DNA from: JBDTNQ01 sp039933635
GTDB lineage: Bacteria; Acidobacteriota; Vicinamibacteria; Vicinamibacterales; SCN-69-37
Length of the DNA: 56,098 nucleotides
Reading direction: 5' to 3'
Assembly: GCA_039933635.1 (NCBI GenBank)
Contig: JBDTNQ010000013.1
Coordinates: 1 to 56,098 of the forward strand
Below are positions 48,976 through 56,098 of this stretch, piece after piece. Every line of letters begins with the position of its first letter. Within the stretch, counting starts at the first letter, position 1. The notes beneath the pieces are model-generated. The model did not search any database and was not told where the DNA came from. It worked only from the letters and a program-made list of their open reading frames with translations. The position numbers and the translations under genes are program-made.

Positions 48976-49979
48976 GATTTTGTCTTTCGGAGCTTGTCGT
49001 CAATCACGCTGCCAACGGTCGAAAAGCGAACCTGGTTCCCGGTCTGTTGGCGGGTGAAGACGTCATCAAATCCGGAGGCCGATGCAGTCAGCAGGGCGCC
49101 GTTATCGAGTTCGACAGAGCGGAACGCGATGTGTTGCCGGAACTCATCAGCGGTAAACTTGAAGCTCTCGGCGTACACCTTCTCGCTCGGGAACTGATTT
49201 CGGATCAAAAGCCCAGCGGCAGGCGACATGTGAAACTCGTGAAGAATCTGCGCCGTGTTCTTGACTTGGCCGTCGATGTTCAGCAACAGATGAGCAAGCG
49301 ACGACAGTTCCTGCTTCGTCGCCACTGTGTCGGCCGCTGCGATTGCGTCGCGCAAGCTGACGGCGAAACGCCGCGTCCCTGCCGCGCCCGTCACGGCGAA
49401 GTCAGATTTCAGAAACTCTCGTATCCAATAGTTGGCCACGGACACGTCGCTGTTGATCTGCTTGTCGATGGCGCGGCCCTTCCAGAAGTGCGCACCTGAT
49501 GTTCCCTCGTAAACAGCGCTCTTGTATGCCGTCGCGCTTTGCATGAACACCCGTTCAACAAACTCGACGTTCAGATTCGCGTCCTTCTCGTCGGCGAGGA
49601 TTCCGTGATCGGCCGGAAATCGCGACACCACGATTCGCTTCAGCGCGTCCTTCCGACCGACGATGACAAACATTAGGCCGAGCTTGGAGCGGTGAGTGGT
49701 GACTGACTGAAGCCGCTGCGCGAGCTTCAAGCCGTTGGCCTTCGATGGTCCGTTCACATAGGCAAGCAAAAGATCTCGGCACTCGTTCTTCTGTTCACCG
49801 GCGTCATTCGGCAAAAAATAAATGTCATGCTTGCACTCCTCAGGAGCGGCTGTGAACACGTCGGTCAGCATTTCGACTAGACGGTTCTGCCCCGTGACCC
49901 TAGTCCCGCCGATAGTTGTCTGCTCCTCCTGCCCCTTATCGGGATGAACAAGAAAGCTGTGAATCGCCTGGACTTTCAT
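48972..49979 (-). CDS. Unrecognised partner of the RelA/SpoT-fold protein
   Basis: The 335-residue protein has an alpha-beta N-terminal half (QNRLVEMLTDVF, LLLAYVNGPSKANGLKLAQRL, LGLMFVIVGRKDALKRIVVSRFPADHGILAD) and then GAHFWKGRAIDKQIN, ANYWIREFLKSDFAVTG. The length and some features (FWKG, then a late NGALLTASASGFDDVF) are loosely like NdpA nucleoid-associated proteins, but identity is low. No catalytic site is named. It overlaps the RelA/SpoT-fold gene (ATGA) and precedes it, as an antitoxin or sensor would. Confidence 0.7.
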   Translation of the reverse strand: MKVQAIHSFLVHPDKGQEEQTTIGGTRVTGQNRLVEMLTDVFTAAPEECKHDIYFLPNDAGEQKNECRDLLLAYVNGPSKANGLKLAQRLQSVTTHRSKLGLMFVIVGRKDALKRIVVSRFPADHGILADEKDANLNVEFVERVFMQSATAYKSAVYEGTSGAHFWKGRAIDKQINSDVSVANYWIREFLKSDFAVTGAAGTRRFAVSLRDAIAAADTVATKQELSSLAHLLLNIDGQVKNTAQILHEFHMSPAAGLLIRNQFPSEKVYAESFKFTADEFRQHIAFRSVELDNGALLTASASGFDDVFTRQQTGNQVRFSTVGSVIDDKLRKTKS

Positions 49980-50133
49980 GACGGCTCGCCCATAGGCCGC
50001 GATTCTATACGTTGGGCGGTCGAAATCAGGCGCCTGGGGAACCTCACCCTCAGGCTACCAAGTTGGGCTGACAGGCTGGGTCATGGGAACAACGGAAGGC
50101 CGCCTGCGCACTGGCTTGAGGCGAATGCTACCC

Positions 50134-51789
50134 TCAGGCGGTGACCTCGAGCGCCTCGTGGATTACGGCGTCGAGCAGGCGTCCACCTTCAGCTTGCGCC
50201 GCTGTCAGTTGCATTTCCAACTGGTCACACACGGCCATCAATTCCTTCGCCTTGGCGACGATACGTAGCTGCTCCGCGAAGGGCGGAACGGCAATCGGCA
50301 GTCTTTTCAACTTCGCTGCCTTGATTCCTTTCGCGGTCAGGCCAGTTGCCGTCCGTTCTAGAATCGCCCGAAACGCCTCGGCCACGAGTTGGAGGACAAG
50401 AAAGTCCGGATCTACGGCTCCATAGAGGCGGAAACAAATAACGCGCTGCGCCAGGGCGAAGCGGTCGGTCAGTCTCACGACCGCCGCGTTGCCCATTGGC
50501 GCCTCTGTCGTGAATAGGACGTCTCCCACGATTGGGATCCCTCGTGTCATCCACTTCGGATACGTCGTCTCTGCCAAGAACTCTTCGGGCTGCTGGTTGA
50601 TGAATCCTCTCTTTACGTTCTTGGCCGTGATCAGCCTGACGCCGCCCTCCGTCTTGGCTGGAGTCTGACCGCGGTAGTCAATGAATAGAGCGAGGTCCGC
50701 TAGTGCGCGCCATTCCCAAGTTGACGGAATGTCCCACCTCTCGTCGGCCGCCAACAGTGTCTGGCGTCCGTTGTCCGCGCGTCGATCTTCCCTGGCCGTG
50801 GCCTCGCGCGCCCGATCGGAAAGGGCGAGTTCGTCGCCAACGAGACCATCTCTGGCATCCTGCGCAACGAGTTTGCCCTGGATAGCCAGATCGAGAATGG
50901 TCTGGCGGAGCGCTGCCAGTTGGTCAGGTCTGCGGGCTAGGCGTGAAAGGTGGTCGAGGTGGAATCGCGCGCTCTCGCGGAACGACTGAGCGTCCGCGGG
51001 CCGATTGAGCCGATCGAGCGACGCTGCCACCAGTCGATCCCGTCGGCGCTCGCGCTCCGACTGCGCCGCCTCCAGTTGATCGCACAACGCCATCAACTCA
51101 TCCGCTCTGGCGACGATGCGGTGTTGCTCGGCGAGCGGTGGAATCGGTAGTGGCAGCGAGAACAGGTCATCCGTGAGCAATTTGCACGTGCCGTGCGTCG
51201 AGTGGGAGACAAGCTGCAAGACATTGGGTTTCATGCCCTTTGAGATCAAGAGCAGGGCCCCGCTTATGTCTGTTCTGAACGGCACGATCGCCTTCATGTC
51301 CTGATTGATGGCGACGGGGACCTTCGAAATAGCTACGGGAAATGAGTGCGACAAAATCATTCCACGCACGACCATTAGGAGGGAACCCTCTGGAATCAAC
51401 CGAGCGGCTGAATGTTCGAGGGCCAGCTCAGAGATGTGATCTTTTGCATCTGCGATGAACTCAACCTTCATGTCTTTTGGACTAACCCACGGAATCGAGC
51501 CGTCCCAAAACTCTGACGTCGTCTTGGTTGGCGTGCCACCGCCTATTGCGTCTCCCACGTTTGCGTAACAAGACCACGCCCAACCGACCGGCAGCCTCCA
51601 CGGCTCTACGTGCGGCTCTACAAACAGCTCTCGACCGCGGAGGAACGTCGACGCCGGCTCATCGGTCGCGTCCTGTTCGACCAACTTCCCCCGCACCGCA
51701 AGGTCCAAGATGAAACGCCGCAGGCGCGGTACTGCGTCGGGCCCTTCGCTGATCTGAGCGAAATGCTGGAGCAGCCGCGACGGGTTCAT
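50134..51789 (-). CDS. hsdS: Type I restriction-modification specificity subunit HsdS
   Basis: The 551-residue protein has two target-recognition domains (about 65-225 with PVGWAWSCYANVGDAIGGGTP and 355-520 with STWEWRALADLALFIDYRGQTP), each followed by a central conserved helix region (PLAEQHRIVARADELMALCDQLE, PFAEQLRIVAKAKELMAVCDQLE). It sets the DNA sequence recognised by the complex. The stop codon of hsdM overlaps its start by four bases. Two-domain layout is intact. Confidence 0.92.
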   Translation of the reverse strand: MNPSRLLQHFAQISEGPDAVPRLRRFILDLAVRGKLVEQDATDEPASTFLRGRELFVEPHVEPWRLPVGWAWSCYANVGDAIGGGTPTKTTSEFWDGSIPWVSPKDMKVEFIADAKDHISELALEHSAARLIPEGSLLMVVRGMILSHSFPVAISKVPVAINQDMKAIVPFRTDISGALLLISKGMKPNVLQLVSHSTHGTCKLLTDDLFSLPLPIPPLAEQHRIVARADELMALCDQLEAAQSERERRRDRLVAASLDRLNRPADAQSFRESARFHLDHLSRLARRPDQLAALRQTILDLAIQGKLVAQDARDGLVGDELALSDRAREATAREDRRADNGRQTLLAADERWDIPSTWEWRALADLALFIDYRGQTPAKTEGGVRLITAKNVKRGFINQQPEEFLAETTYPKWMTRGIPIVGDVLFTTEAPMGNAAVVRLTDRFALAQRVICFRLYGAVDPDFLVLQLVAEAFRAILERTATGLTAKGIKAAKLKRLPIAVPPFAEQLRIVAKAKELMAVCDQLEMQLTAAQAEGGRLLDAVIHEALEVTA

Positions 51790-53246
51790 CGCAGCAGCGC
51801 TTCCCCGAGAATCGCCTTGAGCTGATCACGAAGGGCTGCCGCCTGCTGCTCAGCCTCACTGAGCTTCGCGAGCAGCTCCTCCGGGTCGCCATGCTCATCG
51901 GCGACCGTGTGCGGGTTCTTAAAGTCCAGGTTGTACTCGCGGGCCTTCACATCGTCCGCCGTCACCTTCCACGCGACGTCGGTGTCCGCGCGGCCCTTGC
52001 GCGTGGCGCCGCCCCACCAATCCACGCACGGCTTTAGATACTCGACGCGAATTGGCTTCGTCATCGAATACGCCTTTTGCCCGGAGACGACGCGATGCTC
52101 GTAGAACCAGATGTCCCTCGTCGGCTCGCCCTTTTCGAAAAACAGCAGATTCGTCCCGATGGACGCGTACGGCTTGAAGACGCTGTTCGGTAGCCGGACG
52201 ATGGTGTGCAGGTTGCACTCCGCCAGCAGGCTCTCCTTAATGCGCGTTTTTACGCCCTCGCCGAAGAGCGATCCGTCCGGCAGCACGACGGCCGCGCGGC
52301 CACCGGGCTTGAGCAGGCGAATGATGAGCGCCAGAAAGAGGTCCGCGGTCTCGCGCGTGCGCAGGTCCGACGGGAAGTTGGACTCGATGCCGTCCTCCTC
52401 CCTGCCGCCGAACGGCGGGTTGGTGAGGACGATGTCTACCCGGTCGACGTTCGTGTAGCTGATGTATGGCCGCGCCAGCGTGTTGTCGTGACGGACGAAG
52501 CTGGGGTCCTCGATGCTGTGCAGCAGCATATTTGTCACGCACAGCATGTGGGGGAGTTGTTTCTTCTCCACGGCCCGAAGGCCCGACTGCATCTCGAGTT
52601 CGTGTTCCACCGTGCTTACATAGCGGTCGCGCATGTGGCGAATGGCGCCAGTCAGGAACCCGCCGGTGCCACAGGCGGGATCCAGCAGGATCTCTCCAGG
52701 TCGCGGATCGATGCGGTTCACCATGAACGACGTCACCGCTCGCGGCGTGTAGTACTCGCCGGCATTGCCTGCGCTCTGGAGATCCGCAAGGATCTGCTCG
52801 TAGATGTCACCGAAGTGCTGCCGCTCGGCGAGGTTGTTGAAATCGACGCCATTGATCTTGTTGACCACCTGGCGCACGAGCTGGCCCGACTTCATGTAGT
52901 TGTAGGCATCCTCGAACACGTCACGGACGACCCGCCGCCGATTCCCTCCCTTTCCTGTAGTCGAGAGTTCCTTCAGCGTGGGAAACAGCTCATCGTTGAT
53001 GAAGGCGAGCAACGCTTCGCCGGTCATGCCCTCCGGATTGGCCGCCCACCCGCGCCACTGCAGCTTCTTTGGAATCGGAGACTTGTACGACGTTGGGTTC
53101 AACAATTCGAGCTGCTGATCCTGATCGTCGATGATCTTGAGGAAGAACATCCAGCACAGCTGGGAGATGCGCTGCGCGTCGCCATCCACGCCCACGTCCT
53201 GGCGCATGAGATCCTGAATGGACTTGACGAGATTACGGACAGACAT
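51786..53246 (-). CDS. hsdM: Type I restriction-modification methyltransferase HsdM
   Basis: The 486-residue protein has an N-terminal helical domain (VRNLVKSIQDLMRQDVGVDGDAQRISQLCWMFFLKI), the SAM-binding motif LLDPACGTGGFL (188-198) and the catalytic NPPF (276-279) for adenine methylation. It works with HsdS. It overlaps hsdS and follows hsdR by two bases. Confidence 0.94.
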   Translation of the reverse strand: MSVRNLVKSIQDLMRQDVGVDGDAQRISQLCWMFFLKIIDDQDQQLELLNPTSYKSPIPKKLQWRGWAANPEGMTGEALLAFINDELFPTLKELSTTGKGGNRRRVVRDVFEDAYNYMKSGQLVRQVVNKINGVDFNNLAERQHFGDIYEQILADLQSAGNAGEYYTPRAVTSFMVNRIDPRPGEILLDPACGTGGFLTGAIRHMRDRYVSTVEHELEMQSGLRAVEKKQLPHMLCVTNMLLHSIEDPSFVRHDNTLARPYISYTNVDRVDIVLTNPPFGGREEDGIESNFPSDLRTRETADLFLALIIRLLKPGGRAAVVLPDGSLFGEGVKTRIKESLLAECNLHTIVRLPNSVFKPYASIGTNLLFFEKGEPTRDIWFYEHRVVSGQKAYSMTKPIRVEYLKPCVDWWGGATRKGRADTDVAWKVTADDVKAREYNLDFKNPHTVADEHGDPEELLAKLSEAEQQAAALRDQLKAILGEALLR

Positions 53247-53248
53247 CG

Positions 53249-55687
53249 CTAGGACGCTTCCTCATATAGGGCGGACTGAAGTTGGTGCACGGCGTGCTCG
53301 AAGCCGGCGAGGTCGCCAAATTGCCGGACGAGCTGCATCGGCGTTCCCATCGCGTCGAACGGCGGAATCTGAAGGACACGCGGGTCATCCAGACCGATGA
53401 CACCATCGTCCTGATACTTCTGGAGGAGAGCTTCGAGAACAGCGCGGGCCTGAGGGCCGAACCTCGTGAACACATCGCGCTTGCGGACGTTGGCGGCCCG
53501 CTCCTTTCGTGTCAGCGGCGGACGGTCAAACGCCACGTGGCAGATGAGGTCAAACGGATCCAGTTCTTTCCCCTCGGCGAGGAGATCGAGCTGGAGGCCC
53601 TCGGCCTCGAGCTCCTCGATCACGGCCTCCTTTCGCTTGGCGCTGTTCCACTGCTTCAAGAAGTCATCCAGACTGGCGAACCGTTTTCGGAGCGCCTTCT
53701 TCGTGAAATCGCGGAGGCTCGTGGTGACCAGCTTGCCATTCTCATCTAGGTACTCAACTCGCTCGGCAATGATCGTCGCGCCGACTCCATCCACATAGAC
53801 CTTCTGACGCTTCGGACCGTCGGGCCGGATCGTGATGTCGGTGCCGTCGACAATGACCTCATCGTCGCCTGGCGTCGGTGGAATCGGACCATCTGGCTCG
53901 ATCGAGGGCACGTGGTCGGGCGGGGCCATCGGGTCGTCGTCGCCAGGTTCATAGATCTGAAGCACTGGGCCGTCGAAGTCAGGATCGGCGAACAAGCTGG
54001 TCGCGCCACGGAAGTCGATGACCGTGAAGTAGAACTTCTTCGTGTCCTCGTGAACGCGCGTCCCGCGCCCGATGATCTGCTTGAACTCCGTCATCGAGCC
54101 GACGGGACGGTCGAGGACGATGAGCCGGCACGTCTGAGCGTCGACGCCGGTTGAGAGCAGGCGGGAGGTGGTCACAAGGACCGGATATTTCGATTCCGGA
54201 TCGATGAACTTGCCAAGCTGCGACTGCCCTTCCGTGTCGCTGCCTGTGATCCGCATCACGTAACGATGATTCTCGTCGCACAAGTCTCGGTTCTCGTTCG
54301 TCAGCGCCTGCCTCATCCGAGCGGCGTGTTCCTCATCGACGCAGAACAGAATTGCCTTCTGAAAGCGATTGCCGCTCTCTTTGAGAAACTCGGTGACCTT
54401 CGCCGCGACGAGCTTCGTGCGATCGTCGAGCACCAGCGCCCGGTCGAAGTCCTTCTGGTTGTAGATGCGGTCCTCGATCTCGTTGCCGTCGCGGTCCACA
54501 TCTCCAATCTCCGGCCGGTAGCCATCGATGTCCCGATCGATGTGAACTTTGATCACCTTGTAGGGTGCCAAGAACCCGTCGTCAATTCCCTGCTTCAACG
54601 AATACGTGTACACCGGTGAGCCGAAATAGTTGATGTTCGAGACGTACTTCGTCTCCTTCGGCGTGGCGGTCATGCCAATCTGCGTGGCGCTCGCGAAGTA
54701 ATCAAGAATCTCTCGCCACGCCGCGTCGTCGGCCGCGCTTCCACGGTGGCACTCGTCGATGACAATGAGATCGAAGAACCCGGGTGAGAACTCTTTGAAC
54801 AACTTCTGGCGATCTTCAGGCCCGGTGATGGCCTGGTACAGCCCGAGATACACCTCATAAGATGTGTCGATGCGCCGCTGCTTATCGAGCGCGGTGACGA
54901 TCTGCGCCTCCGTGCCATCGGGGCGTTCGATGGTCTTCGAACTCGTGCTGAGCTTCGCCATCACTTTCCCGAACGGCCGAAAATCGTTGACCATCGTTTG
55001 GTCAACGAGCACGTTGCGGTCCGCCAGAAACAGAATTCGCTTCTTGCGCTTGGCCTTCCACAGACGCCAAATGATCTGGAAGGCGGTATAGGTCTTTCCC
55101 GTGCCGGTGGCCATGACCAAGAGAACACGGTTCTGACCCTTGGCGATCGCTTCGATTGCGGCGTTGACCGCGTTGCGCTGGTAATAGCGCGGCTCTTTGC
55201 CGTCGCCGTCGTCGTGGTAATCCTGAAGAACAATCGCCTCTTCATCGGGCGAGAGGTTCTTCCACGTGCAGTACTTAGCCCAGAGGTCTCGCGGCGACGG
55301 GAACTCGTCCAGCCCGAGGGTCGCTTCCTTCTCGGCGCCGGCTCCAGTCCGGTCATGGAACACGAAGCCGTCGCCGTTCGACGAAAACACGAACGGGATA
55401 TTCAGCGTCTCGGCATAGTCGAGCCCCTGCTGAATCGCGGCGCCAACGCTGCTGCTATTGTCCTTCGCCTCGATGATCGCGATCGGAATGTTGGGCTTGT
55501 AATACAGGACGTAGTCGGCGCGCTTCGCCTTCCCGCGCGTGACGAGTTTGCCGCGAACGATGATGCGGCCCTTGGTGAAGCTGACTTCCTCGCGAATCTG
55601 CGACATCTCGTCCCAGCCGGCCCGTTTCACGGCCGGCGTGATGAATTTCGTGCAGATGTCGCGTTCGCTCAGATTGCTCTTGTCCAT
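53249..55687 (-). CDS. hsdR: Type I restriction endonuclease HsdR
   Basis: The 812-residue protein has a PD-(D/E)xK nuclease (D58, E73-A-K75 in ADYVLYYKPNIPIAIIEAKD), then a superfamily 2 translocase with Walker A ATGTGKTYTAF (193-203) and the DECH box (VIDECHRGSA). The C-terminal helicase lobe carries QIIGRGTRVHED. It is the first gene of the operon, translocates DNA and cuts unmethylated targets. The length fits the family. Confidence 0.94.
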   Translation of the reverse strand: MDKSNLSERDICTKFITPAVKRAGWDEMSQIREEVSFTKGRIIVRGKLVTRGKAKRADYVLYYKPNIPIAIIEAKDNSSSVGAAIQQGLDYAETLNIPFVFSSNGDGFVFHDRTGAGAEKEATLGLDEFPSPRDLWAKYCTWKNLSPDEEAIVLQDYHDDGDGKEPRYYQRNAVNAAIEAIAKGQNRVLLVMATGTGKTYTAFQIIWRLWKAKRKKRILFLADRNVLVDQTMVNDFRPFGKVMAKLSTSSKTIERPDGTEAQIVTALDKQRRIDTSYEVYLGLYQAITGPEDRQKLFKEFSPGFFDLIVIDECHRGSAADDAAWREILDYFASATQIGMTATPKETKYVSNINYFGSPVYTYSLKQGIDDGFLAPYKVIKVHIDRDIDGYRPEIGDVDRDGNEIEDRIYNQKDFDRALVLDDRTKLVAAKVTEFLKESGNRFQKAILFCVDEEHAARMRQALTNENRDLCDENHRYVMRITGSDTEGQSQLGKFIDPESKYPVLVTTSRLLSTGVDAQTCRLIVLDRPVGSMTEFKQIIGRGTRVHEDTKKFYFTVIDFRGATSLFADPDFDGPVLQIYEPGDDDPMAPPDHVPSIEPDGPIPPTPGDDEVIVDGTDITIRPDGPKRQKVYVDGVGATIIAERVEYLDENGKLVTTSLRDFTKKALRKRFASLDDFLKQWNSAKRKEAVIEELEAEGLQLDLLAEGKELDPFDLICHVAFDRPPLTRKERAANVRKRDVFTRFGPQARAVLEALLQKYQDDGVIGLDDPRVLQIPPFDAMGTPMQLVRQFGDLAGFEHAVHQLQSALYEEAS

Positions 55688-56045
55688 TCGGCGGGCCGGG
55701 CTCGGCCGATTCTATGCGCAAGGGCGAGCGGGACTGCCAATCACGCGGGCCGGCCGCCGGGCTGGGTAGTCTCTTCTGCCGAATCCGACAGCCCAGGCTC
55801 TGTGGGCGCGCGGAGGCCGGGGCAAGGTCGTGCCAGCGACGAGCTAACGCAATTTTCACAGCGTTGAGCACGCCCCGTCGAGTCGGGGATGGATCGATCC
55901 GCGCGGATCCGACACGTGCCGCATGATGCCGAGCTGACGCTCAGGTGTGGGACCACCAACCGTGCCGCCGAAGCTGTCGCGTACAAAAGTCGTACGCGTA
56001 GAGAGGACGGCCAGGCTATACTATTGATTCTATTGGTGTTATTGT
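55688..56045. other. Intergenic region at the right edge of the element
   Basis: No gene is supported, and there is no integrase start. An inverted repeat CGCGTAC-AAAAGTC-GTACGCG (55978-55998) and an AT-rich tract (56017-56044, with repeated TATTG/ATTGTT) lie next to the tRNA end. These could be recombination-accessory sites. Confidence 0.45.
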
Positions 56046-56098
56046 TGGCGGAGAGGGTGGGATTCGAACCCACGTGCCGGTTACCCGACAAATCGCTT
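56046..56098 (-). tRNA. tRNA, probably Ser, 3' part
   Basis: Read on the minus strand, the window ends inside a class II tRNA. The long variable arm contains GTCGGGTAACCGGC, followed by the T-arm GTGGG-TTCGAAT-CCCAC, the acceptor strand CCTCTCC, discriminator G and an encoded CCA. The anticodon is outside. The long variable arm and the GGAGAGG-type acceptor fit Ser. Its 3' end is repeated at 13913-13935, which makes it the likely integration site of the element. Confidence 0.85.

Noticed and set aside
48972..49979. Kiwa KwaB (DUF4868) for the 335-residue protein
   Set aside because: There is no membrane KwaA partner, and the resemblance could not be supported from sequence features.
1..56098. 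CRISPR array or insertion sequence
   Set aside because: No regular repeat-spacer pattern, transposase, or terminal inverted repeats were seen.

Overview
The window is GC-rich, densely coded DNA. It looks like a soil-type bacterium, possibly Acidobacteriota or a proteobacterium; this placement rests on gene style only and is weak. It falls into two parts.

Positions 1-13,656 look like ordinary host genome. They hold the 3' end of a DksA/TraR-type zinc-finger gene, a GAPDH, a DUF488 protein and a small zinc-ribbon protein. A B12-binding radical SAM enzyme is coupled to an NsrR-like Rrf2 regulator. Divergent from these is a run of plus-strand genes: methyltransferase, two cupins, methyltransferase, cytochrome P450, then a tightly coupled redox operon (haem-b-like membrane protein, bis-MGD molybdoenzyme, four-cluster ferredoxin, Tat-anchored Rieske protein, small membrane protein, TDT-family transporter). 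A near-perfect NsrR-type operator lies in the divergent intergenic region, which suggests nitric-oxide or nitrosative control of this block.

Positions 13,913-56,069 lie between two nearly identical copies of a tRNA 3' end. The right copy belongs to a real class II (probably Ser) tRNA that runs off the window. The content between them is that of an integrative and conjugative element (ICE), but no integrase is visible. The core (21-38.6 kb, minus strand) holds an HTH protein, a replication-initiator-like protein, a MobF relaxase, a coupling protein, a ribbon-helix-helix mobilisation protein and a full Trb/VirB secretion operon. A sigma-54 activator gene lies just upstream of that operon, and a matching promoter-like motif occurs before both. 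Next come small ICE accessory genes (RadC-like, DUF2958, two SpoVG-like paralogues and others), five of which carry a related hairpin in their 5' leader.

Defence genes flank the core. On the left are a ParE/RelE toxin-antitoxin pair and a complete type III CBASS (Cap4, TRIP13/Cap6, HORMA/Cap7, CD-NTase). Divergent from the CBASS is an unusual trio: sigma-like factor, small helical protein and ImmA/IrrE metallopeptidase. On the right are a Gabija-like pair (OLD nuclease plus UvrD helicase), a NucS-like nuclease, a two-gene unit of an alarmone-synthetase-fold protein plus an unrecognised protein, and a type I restriction-modification operon. The points most worth a second look are the CBASS-adjacent sigma/ImmA trio, the RelA/SpoT-fold two-gene unit, the repeated leader hairpin, sigma-54 control of conjugation, and the NsrR-linked P450 and molybdoenzyme cluster.
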